A DNA stretch of 64,000 nucleotides from Xestospongia muta (taxonomy: Eukaryota; Porifera; Demospongiae; Haplosclerida; Petrosiidae): assembly GCA_963693285.1 (NCBI GenBank), contig OY848917.1:25292745-25356744 (forward strand), written 5' to 3'. Under the pieces are notes generated by a model. That model was not told where the DNA came from. It worked only from the letters and a program-made list of their open reading frames with translations, and did not search any database. Shown here piece by piece: positions 33,011 to 44,800 of this stretch. Made by a program: the position numbers and the translations under genes. Position 1 is the stretch's first letter; every line of letters starts with the position of its first letter.

Positions 33011-34542
33011 GGATCAACTCAGGCTGTTACTACAAAATGTGAATGCTAACTAGCCGAGCTGTACAGCTATGTCTATTAACCTTTTCTGCATTATATTCAA
33101 CTGTGTACTTGTAGCTACATGATACGATTGTTACTTATCATACTAAAATCATATTTTAATAACAACATACCATTCAATTTTACGACCTCTCATATAGTCC
33201 TCTTGTCTTTAGGGTTTAGGTCTTCATACACACAAGTAAAAAGCCAGCATATGTACATATCATCAAGCAAAATATATCCCGTGAATTTTGAGTTTGCCCA
33301 TGTAATTAATAGCACTGGCAACAACATACAACCGATATTATTTAACTGATTTAGATAGTTAATGAATATTCTTAACTGTTTGTGCTACTTGATGCAATTG
33401 CCATCCATGCTATTTTTTGGATTCTTTATATTGGAATGATATTACTCATTCCTATACATTTACTTCATTTTTTGAAAATATTTTTATTTACTTGTTTATT
33501 TTAAAATGTGTTTCAATCGTCAATAGTGAAAGTTGTAGCATGATATCATGCAATGAAGTTCCATGTTTAACCAGCTCACAAAAACGTTCTTACATATTGT
33601 GATATAGATTAATTATTCACAAGAAAATGGCTTCCTAAGAGTAGCTCTTGATAGTAAACTGCTGAAATCACTAGTTTTCTTTCTGAAGCGTTCAAAATGA
33701 GACCTAAAAAGGTCATACTTCATGGTTGAGCATGTTACCTTTGTGATTATAGTGTCCAAACTGTTTATGCTTATTGAGTTATAGTTATGATGTCATCATA
33801 GTCAAGTTACACCAAGAACCACCCACTATAAAGCAGAGGCAAAGGTAGAGGGGACAGAAAGATGAACAAATCTAGCATCTGACCAGGTGATATTCATCAG
33901 TGGACAATCTGGGCCATCCCTACATACACACTGCTACTGCGTACCAGATACATGTGTTGCTGATTGAACAGTATAGTTAATACTGATCTAAGTATATCAC
34001 AACTTAATTACATGCATCGGTGTATATAGTATTATGTTAAATTATCTTCCAACTTCTCCTCACAAACTGCATTATACTATTTCAAATAAACATACACAAT
34101 ACATTCCAAACATAATACAATAATTAATAGTACATTTGATGTAACCTAAATCATGATCATTTTAAAAACTGAGTTAGGTCGGGTCTGCCTATAGCTATGT
34201 ACTCACACAAAGAGAAAAATGAGTGGCAGAAAAGTACAAAGACTATACTTACCATGGTCTAAACTATTACTTAAAACATGTGGTACCCTAGTAAGAGAAA
34301 TGAACACTTGTATTGTGGTCTGAATTAACCAAATTTCAACTTGTCTGCTGACAAAGAATAAAAATTAAGAAGGAGTTGGGTGTTGAATCTATAGGGTAAT
34401 CCCAATACAAATGTTATGATAATTATGACATCATCACTTCCTTAACTTTTATGGTTTAGGGAATGAATATCTGTACATCTTGTCTCTCCCCGGCTGTAGA
34501 TTAGTACTCAGACCCTCCAAGTAAATTTTTTGCTTGGGTCCG

Positions 34543-34548
34543 TATATA
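34543..34548 (+). promoter_or_regulatory. TATA box of death-domain gene B
   Basis: Same TATATA context and spacing as copy A. Confidence 0.45.
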
Positions 34549-34599
34549 GGAGAAGAGGGCTTGGCTATTTTGTGACTTAGAAGAAAACTACTAGCAATC

Positions 34600-35079
34600 A
34601 TGTCAGGTAAATCAAGAAATACATAATCTTTTGATTTGATAATTTGGCATATCATGTCGCTTGTAGTCTTGCGTTGCCGACCCTCGGCAAAGCCAGACTA
34701 TGTCACTTGCTAGTCAAAGACTTATTGCCTTGTCTTGATAGGGAACAATATTATGAAGATAGTAAAGTTGCCACCAGATATTGGAGATCTATTAATAGTT
34801 CTGGCTGAGATTCAATTCAAATGGTCTTCAATAGGAATGGCACTAAACGTTCCTGAACAAGGTTTACAATATCAGCCTAGTCAAAACATCGAGAAGTTAC
34901 AAACCACTCTTCAAACATGGATTAATGGCAATGGAAAATACAGTCCAGTTACATGGGAAGAACTTATAGATGCCATTGAAGGTCCAATCATTGGCAATCA
35001 GAGAGTTGCTGATGCAATACGAGATTATTTGCGTAAAGATAAAACATACAAAAAGTATATGGAAAGACTTCAAAAGTAG
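34600..35079 (+). CDS. Stand-alone death-domain protein, copy B
   Basis: Exon 1 is 34600-34606 and exon 2 is 34742-35079, with splice sites identical to copy A. The protein differs from copy A by a single visible change (Val to Ile in IEGPIVGNQ). Promoter TATA box, intron and 3-prime flank are also nearly identical, so both copies are probably expressed alike. Strong identity with a fully open frame points to very recent duplication or gene conversion. Confidence 0.65.
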
Positions 35080-35482
35080 ACGGACTTTTGACATCTATTA
35101 ACGATAATGTTTATAACTATACATGGCAATGTTGTTTTTTTAATTTCTGAAATTTACATACTTGTAGTTGGTTTATAAAAATCTTTTGTGTAGTGGGAGG
35201 TTACCAGATAACAAAATTCATAGTGTTAGTAAACCAATGTCATCAATCACGTGACATTGATTGCCAAATGAATGCAATTATAACTTATAGCTCTAGCGAT
35301 GTATTTTTCTGAAATCATCCCATAAGCAAAGAAAGGAAATACACTAGCAAGCTGATAAAGAAAGTTATAAAAGTTTAAATTTTCTGACACTTGATTAAAA
35401 TCCATTAACAGGCTTATAACTGTTAAGAGAGACTTACTAGTATCATGTTAACAAGAATATTCAAAGTTGTTAATACCTTTAC

Positions 35483-36370
35483 AATGCCTGCATGAAGTTT
35501 TGCATGGAGTTGATCCAAAGCTGATCTTTTATTTAATTATTTGTCATGACATGCATAATTTCCTATAGGCAGCTCTGGTATAACCATGCAAACTGTTATA
35601 CCAGTGGGACTGTACATTGTATGCATAATTTTTGCATGGCTTCATGGAGCTGTTAAATATTTAGGTCAAATGTTCCCAATATGACATATTTATAACTTCT
35701 GTTGTGGTAGGATATGACAATCAATATGTGTATAACTCTCATGTGGTGACTCTTGTATGGTAATGTCTAATGGCATGGTCCTGTTGCCAGTCGCTGTAAT
35801 TATTTATTTTTTATATATGAAGGTATTCTAAGCATATATCATTAGCAGAGGTACTTACATGATATTAAACAAGCTATAAACCTACTTAACTAGAACCATA
35901 AAAAGAAGAAGAAAAAACAAGAACTACTTGACTATGGGTATGCAGTTTTCTACTTTAACAATTGAATAAACTACAAATTTATGGTTTTGAAAACACTACT
36001 CAAAAATTAATTGTAGGTGATTACAAAGTCTATAAGATTGTTTTGAGTAATTTGAGGCCATAATACGTAATATATATAGTTAATAAGCTGTGGCTATTTT
36101 TTCAAAGTACTGTACCTATATATCAAGCACTACCATGCTTAATAATTAGCTGAGTAGTGTTCATAGTATTATAACATACTGAAGGGATCATAACATGTTT
36201 GAAAATGCTATAATTATTAATCTTGTGTGTAGTCATGTCATGATTTGTTTTGTTAGAGTCATTATTTGTTAATTGTTACATTCATTGCTAGTGATAGCAA
36301 TATAATACAAAAACGTTAACATTAACTGGTTTATACATTAAAATTCTAATCAGTTGAAGATGCTGCTACA
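35483..36370. other. No supported gene
   Basis: AT-rich DNA with a small hairpin (ggtataac...gttatacc, about 35578-35603) and repeated gcatg/tgcat strings. No coding frame recognised. Confidence 0.45.
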
Positions 36371-36578
36371 GTAGTCTTGTGTAGCCAGACCCTCCCCTAA
36401 ATGAAACGGAAACCTTCACAAAGTCTGCAGGAAATCCAGTGATACTTAAGTAAGATAAGTAGGTGTTGGTATCAAGCGGGTACAGTAATACCATGTCCAT
36501 TTTTTCATTTCTCAAGAAAACGTGCAAATATATACACTACATTTCCCCATTGGGTGTGGTAGGCTAGGGACGAGACTG
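36371..36578. mobile_element. Possible MITE with AGTCTYG-TAGCC ends
   Basis: The left end AGTCTTGTGTAGCCAGACCC and the inverted right end AGTCTCGTCCCTAGCC... match loosely. Similar left ends occur alone at about 29657 and 32920 inside the tandem duplication. The family may be a local MITE. Confidence 0.35.
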
Positions 36579-37207
36579 GTCGGCAAAGTTCAAGAAGTAG
36601 TGTTAGTAATTATGTATTCTTAACATCGCTCACTCTTTAGTTATGAATATTATTTGTTCATATACAAACATAATATACGTGATGAAAAAACATTATAAAA
36701 CCACATATCATTAACATTTATCGTTTTTTTTGGTGCATTAAAGATATAGTTGTGCATATGATGCCCCAGGTAATTGCATAACTAATACAAGCACTAATAT
36801 TAAGAAACAGTATTATATTATGATTCATTTCCATGGAAATTTGGTCACCTTGTGCTTCTGCTTTCTGAACCTGTATGTAAAGAATATTGAACATGCAAAT
36901 GGCACACTAAACAACAAGATGATGTCTGTGGTTTTTGCATAGTATGAAGTTAACAAGATTACAAGAATTGTACTAATATTATTGTTATGGTACATGGTTT
37001 GTGCCAAAATTAATATTGCAATAATGAAGTGGCTTTCATGTGGTAACTGACTGTATACTTTTACTTTTACTAGACCATACCCAAAGCCTAAACTCTAAAC
37101 GTTTGAGCATACAATACAGAGCCAGCAATAAGTCAATCCCATTTTGACACAAACAGCACACCATATACTGTTATCAGCAGTATATGAATAAGGAAAGGAG
37201 TGCCTAA
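36579..37207. other. No firmly supported gene
   Basis: A minus-strand frame at 36825-37007 is hydrophobic (ILVILLTSYYAKTTDIILLF) and could be a membrane exon, but no splice sites or homology support it. Confidence 0.35.
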
Positions 37208-37330
37208 CTACTGTATTTTTAAGTCTGTTTGCCCAGATGGAATAATATTCTCAATGTCTACTTGAAGCAGTTGAACAAACACATGGTTTTGCAGCATCTC
37301 AAATCCATGAAGGCTTTTTGGATCTTGTGG
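37208..37330 (-). CDS. Candidate terminal exon, unassigned
   Basis: After the acceptor CATTATAG the minus strand is open for 41 codons to a TAG. It begins PQDPKSLHGFEMLQNHVFVQ and is phase 0. It would join in frame with a possible donor (GTAAGC at 37996-38001) inside the dispanin-like gene upstream, giving a 119-residue protein. The sequence itself is not a known CD225 continuation, so the link is uncertain. Confidence 0.35.
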   Translation of the reverse strand, partial: PQDPKSLHGFEMLQNHVFVQLLQVDIENIIPSGQTDLKIQ

Positions 37331-37926
37331 CTATAATGTATGGTTAACCTTAGCTTTAAAATAGTGTATTAGGAATTCTGTCACCTTCTCCTCTATTTCA
37401 TTGTTTGGAAACCATACTATATATACAATTTTTGCTTTGTGACTACTACTGTTTATTTTGTGATCACTTGAGATAAATCAATTATAACACATTTGAAAAT
37501 TAGGGCCACTTAGTGCCTTCCATATATGATTGAAAACATATAGTACATATAGCTAAGTAGAAGGTTGACAATATTTTATGCACTCCTCCTTAAATGAGGA
37601 TTGAAATATATAAATGACTAAAGGTTTGTTAAAACTAGTACTCATAAAAGATAAGGTGCTACTAAGATTATGAACACTACATAAGTCATGCTTATTATAG
37701 TAATATAATAACACTCATGACTAAATTCATTGTTGCTAAGGGGGTTAGTGCATTCTGATCATTTTATTTATTGCTATGGAATACCTTTTCATATAACAAT
37801 AGAATAAAAAATGGACCTAAACAATAGGCCATACATATACACATCAAAATAATCATAGGCACTCAAAGCATGGCTGCTATATATGAAACCAATAACACAC
37901 ATAGTCTGTTGCTATACAGTTTATGG
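37331..37926. other. No supported gene
   Basis: AT-rich DNA between a candidate exon and the dispanin-like gene; possibly an intron of that gene. Confidence 0.4.
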
Positions 37927-38289
37927 TCATTTCTTTAGAACTTTAGAAGACATGATACATGCATATATTATGCTTGTATACAAGTGAGCATGATGGCTTA
38001 CATTGATAGCATAGAAAATAGCAGATATAGTGCAAAGCACGACCAACCATGTAACACAAATGAAGCAGACAAAACTTAAAACAATGGACATAGTAAAGAA
38101 ATGGTCTCTAGATCCTAAAGAATATTTGTTCGAATTCACCACAGACGTTGGTTGATGAGTCACAGTAAAATTAGTCTAAATCTGAGAAGCAATTACTAAT
38201 GTAGTACTATAGTATTCTAAACATACACGAGTCACATGTTGTGGCAGTGGTGGTGGGACACTTTGATATTCATATATTGGAGGAGGCAT
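37927..38289 (-). CDS. Small membrane protein, dispanin/CD225-like
   Basis: Two exons join in phase 0: 38227-38289 and 37927-38175 (donor GTATGT, acceptor CAGATTTAG), giving 103 residues. Exon 1 codes for a Pro-rich start, MPPPIYEYQSVPPPLPQHVT. Exon 2 has a polar linker, then SRDHFFTMSIVLSFVCFICV and LVVLCTISAIFYAINV. This is the layout of dispanins (IFITM relatives): a Pro-rich cytosolic N-terminus, then a CD225-like hydrophobic pair with Cys in the first helix. IFITM proteins restrict membrane fusion in vertebrates; whether this one does is unknown. An alternative splice at 38001 could replace the last 24 codons with the exon at 37208. Additional Pro-rich exons may lie upstream. Confidence 0.45.
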
Positions 38290-38813
38290 ATACAATAATG
38301 TTGATTTCTTTCTTCTACACTCTTTGTTATATTGTGGAACTATATATAATGAGAAACATTAATTTATTTGCAATCAAGAGCTTTTATAATAGACATTTAA
38401 AAACAATACTGAGAACTCCCATAGTTGCGCAGATCATACATAGTTGTGCAGATCATACTAACAAAATATTTGGATCATCTAAACCTTTATATACCACTAT
38501 TCAATACACTAAGTAGTTATTTGCCCACATGTATATTTTTGTATTGCACAATATATTTTAAACAATATCTAATTTTATACCTAATAACAGATTCAAAATT
38601 CCTAACTATAATTTTCCTAAGAAGCAAAATCTAACTTTACATAAATGAAGATGGCAGATTATAAATTAAGTATTTATGTTTGCTCCAAGGCAAATCGAAT
38701 CAGTTAAGATTCACCTTGTGGTGGTGAATACTGAGCTCAAGGAAGGGAAAATTGGCCTACAAGACAAAAGTGTAATATGAAACAGATTGACAAAGACATC
38801 TGTAATATCTTAC

Positions 38814-38848
38814 TGGTTGTGGTGGCTGAAGGAAGGGCTGATTCTCAC
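38814..38848 (-). CDS. Candidate Pro-rich upstream exon
   Basis: Between acceptor GTTATAG and donor GTAAGA, a 35-base exon reads ENQPFLQPPQP. A second candidate follows a pyrimidine-rich acceptor (CTTCCTTGAGCTCAG) near 38731 and reads YSPPQG. Both suit the N-terminus of the dispanin-like gene downstream, but the phase to its exon at 38289 could not be closed. Confidence 0.25.
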
Positions 38849-38854
38849 CTATAA

Positions 38855-39860
38855 CATTAAAAGATGAACAGACATATGCAGATATAAAAGGCTAAAAACT
38901 TACCACCCATTACTTAAATTAATTCTATGGCACATACATAAATAATATTTGCAAATTTGCTCATATATACCTAAATTTGAAACAGCAGTCAAGAATTATA
39001 TATGATATTTACTAGCACACATGTAGTCACTATAATTGTGCACACAAAAATGTACATAAACATCAAATGCATAGAAAAAAGTGTTGACATACAAATTAAT
39101 CAAAGATCTAGACTTTCGTGACTCTAACAGCAGTTTTGTCAAGTATGCATTTATTACATTTATTGTTTGTAAAGTCATAAAGGTTTATACTTTATATAAT
39201 TATATTTTATGAAATAGATAATAAATATTTTAAAATGTATGATAATTAAATTATAAAATTTATATAAAATTATGATAAATAGATAGATATGGACAATGAA
39301 CAAGCTAAGATAGTGGATGTATCTCATCAAGTCTTTTTGTCACAAAGAATATTCATTAGTGAAAGTTATTATTGCATGTAAATTTATTAAACAAAGTAAA
39401 CAGCATTTGAAATTTTAACTGTATGGTATTAATGATCAACAACCAAACAATGATCTTTTATAAAATATATTATTAAGAAAATTGATATATTTAAGCAATT
39501 AACACAAAAAGTAAGCAACTTTTAGAACAAAATTAGTTGTTTTGAAGAAATAGTATTAAATATTTAAGAATATGTGTAAAGAGTGAAGATAAGTTAATTA
39601 TTATACACAATGATTTGGCAGGAAGCCAAAAATTTAGTGCATTGTGTACTAGACTGATCCCCGCCCCCTAACCTGAAACATTAACTATATTGGCTTCAGC
39701 TAAAAGAGAGTTAATATAATCAGATTAGAAGACCCATTACTACAGAGCAATAACTGAAGTCTGTAAAGCTAATAGCAAATATAAATAATAATAATAATGT
39801 AAAGCAAATAGTCTATATTAATATATATAAAGCTGCCAAAAGTAAATCTTTTGATGTAGA
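38855..39860. other. No supported gene
   Basis: Very AT-rich with short frames only. A likely spacer or 5-prime region. Confidence 0.45.
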
Positions 39861-40075
39861 ATAATAGAAGCCATGAACAAGAGATGGATATACCATACAT
39901 TTCATGATAAACTGAACTAACCAGTATATTGGTCAGTTCACTGAAAAAAGCATTCTGTCATTTCAACTGAGGTCTTCATTCCCACAGTTTCATCAATATG
40001 ATATAAACCTATTGCTACAAGGCCAAGTAGTGTAACTTAATATGCATAAATCCAACTAGTTGCATCTACAACAAT

Positions 40076-40127
40076 ATTGCTCTTACACCCACTTTGCTAT
40101 ATATAGCAAAGTGGGTGTAAGAGCAAT
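40076..40127. repeat. Perfect 52-bp palindrome
   Basis: Half-site ATTGCTCTTACACCCACTTT... is followed by its exact reverse complement with no spacer. Such a structure would extrude as a cruciform or be sensitive to hairpin cleavage. Confidence 0.8.
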
Positions 40128-40177
40128 TGAAGCCATGACTCAATTATTATATAGTAATTGAATCATGGCTTCAATTG
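40124..40177. repeat. Near-perfect palindrome overlapping the first
   Basis: CAATTGAAGCCATGACTCAA and its inverse (ending 40177, one mismatch) surround a loop of about 12 bases. It overlaps the end of the 52-bp palindrome by four bases. Confidence 0.75.
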
Positions 40178-40881
40178 AAGCTATAAAACAGATACTATTT
40201 GAACTGTTCCTAAACCAGTTAGTTAATTAAGTTGAAATGGTATCTATCTCTTGTTCATGGCTTCGGATTATCAGACATAAACTATTAAGAGTACATTTTG
40301 GCTTCTAATTGACTTTATACATATTGAGTTAGACCTGTTTTGGCTTTGTGGTAACTTAATATTGGACTTACATCATATTGATGAAATTATGGTAACTAAG
40401 ACAATATAGTTGGAATAACAAAATGCTATTTTGAGTGTTCTAGTTAGTTGAAATAGTTTCAACCATTTCTCTACAAAGATTACTTTTTTGCCTTTGTATA
40501 TTTTGAAGATTTAGCTTTGTGGTAACTCAGTATTGGGCTTACATTGAATTGATGAAACTATGGTAACTAAGCCCTCAGTTGAAATGACAAGAAGGCCAGG
40601 TAGGACATTAGATGTTTTGTAGATCTATTCATCTACAGCAGAAAGACATGATTGGTCATATTGAGAGCGAAGCATGTGTTACTGCTTGGAGTACCTGCAT
40701 GGCATAAATATTGTCTCTCTCAGTAATCTAAGAACACTGCTATAATGAATTTTATTTTTCCGGAAATTATGAATCTATTAACAACGAGGAGGGTCTTAAT
40801 GAATATTATTTCAACAAGGCGTATGTATTGGGACTATTGGCTATAGCGTCTCCGTTAGAGCTACAGGAGTGTAAATCAAAC

Positions 40882-41838
40882 ATGTTGTGGTGTGTTTTTA
40901 TTTCAGTTTTCTATCTATATACCACAGTCAAGTCGGTAAAAGGTGAATTAACACTTATATATATGTAATACGTTATACTAGGCTATAAACTGATATACCT
41001 ATATAGTTACATATCAAGTTATCAGTGTTTTTTCTGATGATCCTACCTGTCCTTACATTTACTGTCATAGTTGACATATTGGATACAGCTGAATAGCAAA
41101 CTACAAAAATGTGACAAACATGTTCTCCCTAAACTGATGCAATTTTAATGTAAATGGAATGTTTACTGCTCTCACCATTTTATTATATTGTACAGTATTA
41201 TATATACACTACATTATCAGATCTTTATCAATATACTGTTATTTATGAGTGAGTGCATACTTACTGTAATATTAACTTGCTTCTTATCAAAATTTCACTC
41301 ATAGTAGCTATGATAGAATATTATATAACAATATAAGTAGTATAGTAATTATATGATTAAAATTAGTTTATCATAGCACAAGCTATCACAGATAAAAGAT
41401 ACTACATGTACATTACTTTTGAATCAAACTTTGCATTGTAAATAATTATCTTCTGTTTGGGAAACATTTCATTGTGGTGTTTCATAAGCAGGTCACTGTT
41501 TTTCTCTGTCTCTAGGTGATATTATAATTAAACAAGTGCAGGCTAATGATCAAAATATTAATTGGGTTGTTGAGGTCTTAGCCACTTATGAATATGAAGG
41601 ATCTTTTCCTCAAGTTTATTACTTTGATTGTATCTCCACTATTAATAATGGCCTTGGACTGGGTTGGTCTAAAATGGGAAGTCTAACTAAATCACAAACT
41701 ATCATCACTAATGGTATTAGACTACTGTTTAGCAATCCTACTCAAAATGATGCTGGTATTTATATCTGCTCTGACATGGCTTCCTCAGATTCTGTTCACC
41801 TCAATATCACAACAGGTAAGATTGTGTATGTGTGTGTG

Positions 41839-41879
<41 letters not shown>

Positions 41880-44800
41880 ACTAGATCACATATTGATTAT
41901 ACTTATAGCCAATCCAGTTGCACAAGCAAAAAATGGCTCAGTAATCGCAGTAGTTGGTCAGTCTGTCACAATACAATTTTATGCTTCGGGAATACCAGCA
42001 CCTCAAGCTGCTAATATTACTTGGCAACAAAACGGAGTTGAAATCATTAGCAATAACTTTGATAACAACAAGAAACAATTGACAATACCATCAGTTGCTT
42101 TGTCAGACAGTGGACTCTATAAATTTAATATCACATATTTTGAACACAGTTTATCTCCAATGACAGCAGTGGCCCACACCACTCTCACTGTTCTAGGATG
42201 TAAGTACATCAATCTATGTAGTCTTTACTATTTAACTATAAATATTATATTGATATTGTACATTATAACGTAATATTTAACTAGTCTACATTGACTATCA
42301 GTTCCATAGTACATTTACTACATCAGTAATAGTATGATGTTTGTATTAAAAAATGTTGCTATGTACATTCAATCTTCATGAATAACCTTATATTGTAAAA
42401 TTAATTTAAAGCTTGCGAACTACTAAAAACACTGATACTTTGAAACTTAATATCTGTTATGAATATGATTAAAACATAGTCTTTTAATCAGATTCATAAC
42501 AGATATACAAATCTTAAGTTTCCAAATATGGCCATATGAGCTGTCTTTAGTAATTTGCACATTATAAGAGTAGATTAATTGATTTAACCAATATATAAGT
42601 TGGTTATACACTGTAAACAATGATTGGTTGATTTAACTAAATTGACTATATAGCTACATAATCTGTAATACATTACTAACAACAACACTATTATGATTAC
42701 TTTTTGATCAAAATAAGTTTGCTACATGCAACTTGTATAACCATATATTGGTTAAATCAACCAGACAAAATGTTAGTGTACATCCTTTAAGTGTTTATGT
42801 ATATAGCAAATTATTTAATGCTACTGTATATTAATACTCTTTCCGTCTTTGCATTATGAGTGTATACACTCTACTATTTTCTTTCCACTATATAGCTGCT
42901 CCAAATATTTCACGTATCACACCACCAACATTGGACATACTCAATGGACAGAACATTAATTTATTAGTCGTTTATGAAGGAGGTTACCCAGACCCTGATG
43001 TCACCTGGACTCGACAAATCAATGGAGTATTAACTGATGTTCTAAATGACACTAGAGCTAGTGTTTCAGGTCAACATGGACTTAATCTAACTCTAGTTAA
43101 TACTACAATAGACGATGAAGTAGTATATGTACTAACTGTTATTAATTCAGTTGGTTATATACAACTACAGTTTAATGTGTCAATATTGGGTGAGTGAGCT
43201 GTTTCTGGTAATGAATTATTACTACAATACATGCAAAAATAACGTGTTATAATTATCAAATAGGTTTTCAATGAATTCATACATGTTCTACATTCCTGTG
43301 TGTTTAAATTTGCTCTCTTTTTTATAAGTTGCTCCACTAATTTCAAATATCACACCTCTGACATTGGACATACTCGTTGGACAGAACATTAATTTATTAG
43401 TCATTTATGAAGGAGGTTACCCAGAACCTAATGTGACATGGACTCGACAGAATAATGGAGTCACCGTTGATGTTATAAATGACACTAGAGCTAGTGTTTC
43501 AGGTCAACTTGGACTTAATCTAACTCTAGTTAATACTACAACAGAAGATGGAGTGGTATATGTACTAACTGTTATTAATTCAGTTGGTTCTATACAACTG
43601 CAGTTCAATGTATCAATACTTGGTAATTAAATTATTAAATAGCATAATAGTATTGTAAAATATCTTTTACAACATATGATATCAAATATTTGGTTATTAG
43701 GTTACTTCATAATCTTTCTTGTACGCAGATCATCTAATGCATATAGCATCTAGTTTTTAAATGTTCTTATTTTTTAGTTCCTCCTACTATTTTGCGTATC
43801 ACACCACCAACATTGGACATACTCAATGGACAGAACATTAATTTATTGGTCATTTATGAAGGAGGTTACCCAGACCCTGATGTCACCTGGACTCGACAAA
43901 TCAATGGAGTATTAACTGATGTTCGAAATGACACTAGAGTTAGTGTTTCAGGTCTACATGGACTTAATCTAACTCTAGTTAATACTACAATGGAAGATGG
44001 AGTGGTATATGTACTAACTGTTATTAATTCAGTTGGTTCTATACAACTACAGTTTAACGTGTCAGTATTGGGTAAGTGAGCATAATTATACATATCTATA
44101 TATAAGCTTAATAGGACTACCTAATAATTGACATTTATTTATTTTGTTGCTTACTCATACATGTAGATTTTCCTAGTTCTCCACTCAATTTTACACTTTT
44201 TACAATCAATTCAACTGCCGTCATGTTTAGTTGGAATCAACCTCTTGTAGGAGAAGACATAACAAACTACAATCTAAGTTGCTATGAAATAATTAATGGG
44301 ATTTTCTATTTTGTTGACTCTTTTCTTATTGTCAATACAAAGAGATCAATTGATGTTGTGGTTAATAGCTTCAGACCTGGTACACTTATTAATTGCAGTA
44401 TTAAGGCTATTAGCAGCAATATAGGAGCTGGACAGTCAACATTTGGGACTACAACTACATATGAAGAAGGTAAAACAACAATGAGTGCATAAACATATAA
44501 TTCTTTAAATGTTAACTATAGCTCCTGGTGGCCCTCCAAGAAACTTTTCAATTCTCGCAATATTTTCTCATAACATTACAATATATTGGTTACCACCTGA
44601 TCCGTTTCTACAAAATGGGATTATCACTAATTATACTCTGACATGTCATGAGACACAGACTCAAATAACTCCTTCCTCTTTGCCGAGGGTCTATACTCAC
44701 CCTCCTCCAATTAATGTCACAGTGGATGGTTTAACACCTTTTACAATGTATAACTGTACTGTAGTAGCTTCTAACAGTGCTGGTCAGAGTAGAGCTGCTA

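Larger units (their letters stand above)
32253..35482 (+). repeat. Tandem segmental duplication, unit B (3.2 kb)
   Basis: Second unit of the duplication described for 29077-32252, offset by about 3,180-3,226 bases. Its end (ttaatacctttac at about 35470) is followed by unrelated sequence. Confidence 0.85.
39868..40592. mobile_element. Nested inverted-repeat element
   Basis: The outer pair GAAGCCATGAACAAGAGATG (39868 on) and its inverse (ending 40264) bracket two inner palindromes. A second pair, 39957-40025, is inverted relative to 40511-40592 (ATTGATGAAAC and CAGTTGAAATGACA on each side). A third partial copy lies at 40345-40415 in the same orientation as 40511. No protein is encoded. It looks like fold-back elements inserted into each other. 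Confidence 0.6.

Noticed and set aside
32737..33017. Minus-strand frames of 63-66 codons
   Set aside because: They are antisense to the piggyBac relic copy B and have no independent support.
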